Source of the DNA: Edolisoma coerulescens
Lineage: Eukaryota; Chordata; Aves; Passeriformes; Campephagidae
Direction of reading: 5' to 3'
Assembly: GCA_013397115.1 (NCBI GenBank)
Contig: VWZW01001369.1
Location: 62,001 to 126,000, forward strand
Length of the DNA: 64,000 nucleotides
A program made the position numbers and the translations under genes. Of the stretch, positions 60,931 through 64,000 are shown piece by piece (the first letter of the stretch is position 1; each line of letters begins with the position of its first letter). The notes beneath the pieces are model-generated. The model saw only the letters and a program-made list of their open reading frames with translations. It did not search any database and had not been told where the DNA came from.

Positions 60931-62995
60931 ATTACCTAATTATGTTAATTGGCTGCTAGCAAGTGGAAGTCAACTCAAATTTCAGGTAGAACTTGGTCTA
61001 TTGTATTCAGGTAGTCTGACTGCATGTTATAAAAACTTTCACCTCAGGGACATTTAGGTGTGTTATTTATGTTAGGACCAGCTTGTGTTTTAGAAAGAGA
61101 GAAATGTTCTCTCCTTCAAAGCAGAGCACAACAGATGCCATTACAGAACAAACAGTGAGGCTTGGTGGTTAAAAAGTAGATGAGCTAGAGATGTATGGAA
61201 AACATGCTTTAAAAAGTTTGGGTGTTTTTGTTGTTGGGTTTTTTTTCTGGTTTTTTGCATCTGTTTTCTTTTGGAAATCACTGGTCAAGCATAGCAGTAT
61301 GAAAAATTATTAAATGAGGCAACTGATGAATATTTTAAAATTGAAATCCTATGTAACAGCTAAAATTTCTATTCTCTTACATGTATTTCTAAATGAAAGA
61401 AAGTACCAAAGCCTATGAAAAAACAGGCTCTGAGGATGAAAATGAAATGTTCCCATGTAAGAAGAAACAGTTAGAAAAAATGTAATTTTAACCCCTATCT
61501 GCAGCACTGAATTTAGACAAATCTATATTAACCATTGCAACCAGTATCCCACCAAATGTCTGTACAGCAAGCATTTTTTTTCTAAATTAAAGTAAATTTT
61601 GTTGAGTTTTGTTGTAAAAGGTGACAGAAGAAATCAGACACTAAAGCCTCCGTGTATATGATCCAGGCATTCACTTAATACATGAATAATTGTGGGTTTG
61701 CTAGCATGCTTCAGTCAGACACAGTCAAGTTGAACACACAAAAGTGTTTTTCTTGTTTCCAAAATCAAACATTTGTCATCTTGCTGAAAAGACAGTAAAA
61801 TAATTCATACAAACATGTTAAAGCGCAGACCTCTTGCGCTACTACAGTAAAACAGACTTCCTGGAGATGTGTGTCTCTGTTTTCTGAATGCTGGGATTGT
61901 GCAGTTTCTAGTTTGACTAACTGTAAGCTCCATGTGTCTTTTTGGAGGCATGTTTGAGTCTATTCCTTATCTTTTAATTAATTAAGACAAATACTGTGGT
62001 ATGTGTTTGTTGCTTTGATGAAAATACTGTAGCTAGGCAGAGGCAAGACTCTTTAGCTATGAAGTTTTGTGAGATGAATAATTTATTCTGCAGGCATAAT
62101 ATATCAAGGAAGGTAATTTAAGTAGGATTGCAACGAATACAGCTAATTAGTTAAGTGACCCAGAAGCTTGAAATTGGCACTTGATATTTGAGGTACCAAC
62201 AAAGATTAATTTCTACCAAAGATCAGTTATTTGTATCTGATATATGTAGAACTATTATAGTACATATTTCTTTATAATTGGTCACAATTGTCCCAGTTTA
62301 CATGAAGATTCAGAACAGGAACCTCTTCAGCCTATTGCATATGAAGGTATAAAAGCTAGTTATTTTCCTACTATTCTGCTATTTTATATGTCAAGTGTTA
62401 TTAATGAAACTCCATATAGAACATGGAAGAAATTAATAATTTAATAGAATGTCCACATTTCAGCACAGTACCAATCCCCAGTGAGAATACCAGTTTCTCT
62501 TCAAATTTGTCCAGATTGTTCACCTGACACATCGGCATTTCCAGTGTTTTTTTAGGAATTCCAGAATTTCTGACAGTATCTGAGATGAAGTGCTCCAGGC
62601 AACAATTACAAAATCTGAAGACGCTATAGCTTCCTAAAACTTCAAGTATTTTAATATATTTTGGTGCTACAATGGAGAATACTTGTTTTTTTCATATTTC
62701 AGCAAGTCTCAAAATACATTAAAAATGTAATTATTTAATGAGAATTACTTCTAAGTTGTTGTACCACACTGAGACTTTTGCCTTTTAGGGTATTATTTAT
62801 GGGGAAAAAAAGAGCGGGCATGTCAGGTAATCCCATAAGTACTGGTAAGAACAAAGAATTTCCTAGACTTAACTTTAGTACTTATAGGAAAATCTTCTGC
62901 CACCTCAAATAAAGAGTTCCACAGACACAGCAGAGCTGGCAGAAGTGCTTAGGACTTCCAAAGACCTCACTAACACCCTGGCAAAAGGATTTATT
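60931..62995. other. Intergenic DNA, nothing recognised
   Basis: AT-rich sequence without gene, RNA or repeat signals that I can support. Confidence 0.7.
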
Positions 62996-63376
62996 TCAGC
63001 CTGGAGAAGAAAAGGCTTTGGGATGACCTTATTGCAGCTTTGCAGTACTTGAAGGGAGCCAACAAGAAAGATGGAAAGGGACTTTTTACAAGAGCATATA
63101 GTGACAAGACAAGGAGGCATGCCTTCAAACTGAAAGCAGGGTTAGATTAGATATTAGGAAAAACTTCTTTACTGTGAGGGTGGTGAGGCACGGGAACAGG
63201 TTGCCCACAGAAGTTGTGGATGCTCCATCCTTGGAAGTGTTGAAGGCCAGGTTGGATGGAGCTCTGAACCTGGTCTGGTAAAAGGTGTCCCCGCCCATGG
63301 CAGTGGGGTTGGAACTAGGTGATCTCCTAGGTCCCTTCCAACTCAGGCCATTGTATGATTCTGTGGTTCTATGATT
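62996..63376 (+). mobile_element. CR1 LINE 3' end with tail
   Basis: The best preserved CR1 in the window. It has 'agcctggagaagaaaaggct' near the start, then 'gtgaggcacgggaacaggtt', 'gttgaaggccaggttggatg' and 'ggttggaactaggtgatctc', and ends in the imperfect tail repeat ATTCTGTGGTTCTATGATT. It covers the end of ORF2 and the 3' UTR and is 5'-truncated. Confidence 0.95.
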
Positions 63377-63657
63377 ACTGAATTGCTGTGAAAACATGCT
63401 GTGTGCACTACAAATCCAGCCAGACCCACGGAGTGTGTGTCAGGAGGTGGGAATGCAGTATGGTCGCTTTCCTGTGGAGCCACATGCTTCTCCTGCTTTA
63501 CCCGCAAAAGCATCAGCGCCTGGTTGGGTGCTGCAGATGTAACCGTGAAGACTTTACAGCAGATCCAATCATTTACCTGTTGAGAATATTTATTGCTTTT
63601 CTTGTCAGCCCTTTTGTGAAGACAGAGCTGACTGCTGCCAGGTCTCATGCCAGCAGA

Positions 63658-63786
63658 TGTTCAAGGCCAGGGTGGATGTGGCTTTGAGCAGCCTGGTCTA
63701 GTGGAAGGTGTCCCTGCCTGTGGTGGAGGGGTTGGAACTGGATGGCGTTTAAAAGGTCTCTTCCAACCCAAGCCATCTGGTGATTT
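63658..63786 (+). mobile_element. Second CR1 LINE 3'-end fragment
   Basis: The run 'gttcaaggccagggtggatg', then 'gcagcctggtctagtggaag' and a 'tcttccaacccaagccat' end match the CR1 3' UTR. It differs from the neighbouring copy (for example 'gatggcgtttaaaaggtc' against 'aggtgatctcctaggtcc'), so it is a separate insertion, probably from a different subfamily. Confidence 0.88.
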
Positions 63787-64000
63787 CAAAGCCCTAAGCC
63801 CTGGTGCTGGCCAGCCTGTGTTCCTGGCTCCTGCTCCCTCGGCATGACTCCAGCTTTTGTTGTCACCAAACCTGAACATTCTTTAAAAAGCAAATTGTTT
63901 TCTACCTGCTGTTGTAAACCCGACGGTTTAAAAACTGTGAGTTGAGCACAAGCGGTTTGTAGCCCACCGCTTGCTGCAGTGACTCGAAGCCTTGCTGTAA
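63787..64000. other. Right-edge sequence, nothing recognised
   Basis: Mixed-composition sequence with no supported feature up to the window end. Confidence 0.6.

Noticed and set aside
57061..64000. Search for MTERF1, the expected neighbour upstream of AKAP9
   Set aside because: No exon or mTERF repeat motif was visible. In mammals the genes are tens of kilobases apart, so absence here is unsurprising.

Overview
The window is vertebrate nuclear DNA, almost certainly from a bird and probably a songbird. It is AT-rich, with GT-AG introns. It carries several CR1 LINE 3' ends, avian-type endogenous retrovirus LTRs, and one short element that joins a tRNA-Ile-like head to a CR1 tail, a composition I associate with passerine SINEs. 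No bacterial, phage or CRISPR features are present.

One gene dominates: the 5' part of AKAP9 (AKAP450/Yotiao, A-kinase anchoring protein 9) on the minus strand. I placed sixteen coding exons by combining splice sites, reading phase and resemblance to the family protein. Exon 1 is at 56328-56375 and exon 16 at 1248-1340. Together they give one continuous reading frame of 4419 nt, residues 1-1473. The rest of the gene lies beyond the left edge. Intron 1 is about 26 kb (30143-56327) and intron 2 about 7.4 kb. Exons 8 to 16 are compact, and exon 8 alone encodes 815 residues of coiled coil.

Layout from left to right: 1-13272 holds exons 16 to 6 with short introns and one CR1 fragment. 13273-30142 holds exons 5 to 2, including two very short phase-0 exons (54 and 45 nt) and a truncated ERVL-type LTR. 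30143-56327 is intron 1, which contains CR1 fragments, a minus-strand solo ERVL-type LTR interrupted by an assembly gap, a 272-bp solo LTR with a 6-bp target duplication, a tRNA-Ile/CR1 SINE and a 56-bp tandem duplication. About 55850-57060 is a CpG island holding the AKAP9 promoter, with a CRE-like site and an exact 12-nt YY1/TISU motif upstream of the start codon. 57061-64000 is upstream DNA with no confident gene. It holds a decayed coding-like segment near 60066-60930 and two CR1 3' ends near the right edge.

The encoded protein is a large scaffold. In the family it anchors PKA and other signalling enzymes at the Golgi, the centrosome and membrane channels. I found no convincing new biological system. 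The most useful second looks are the two micro-exons, the bird-specific basic linker in exon 8, the promoter motif and the unrecognised decayed segment.
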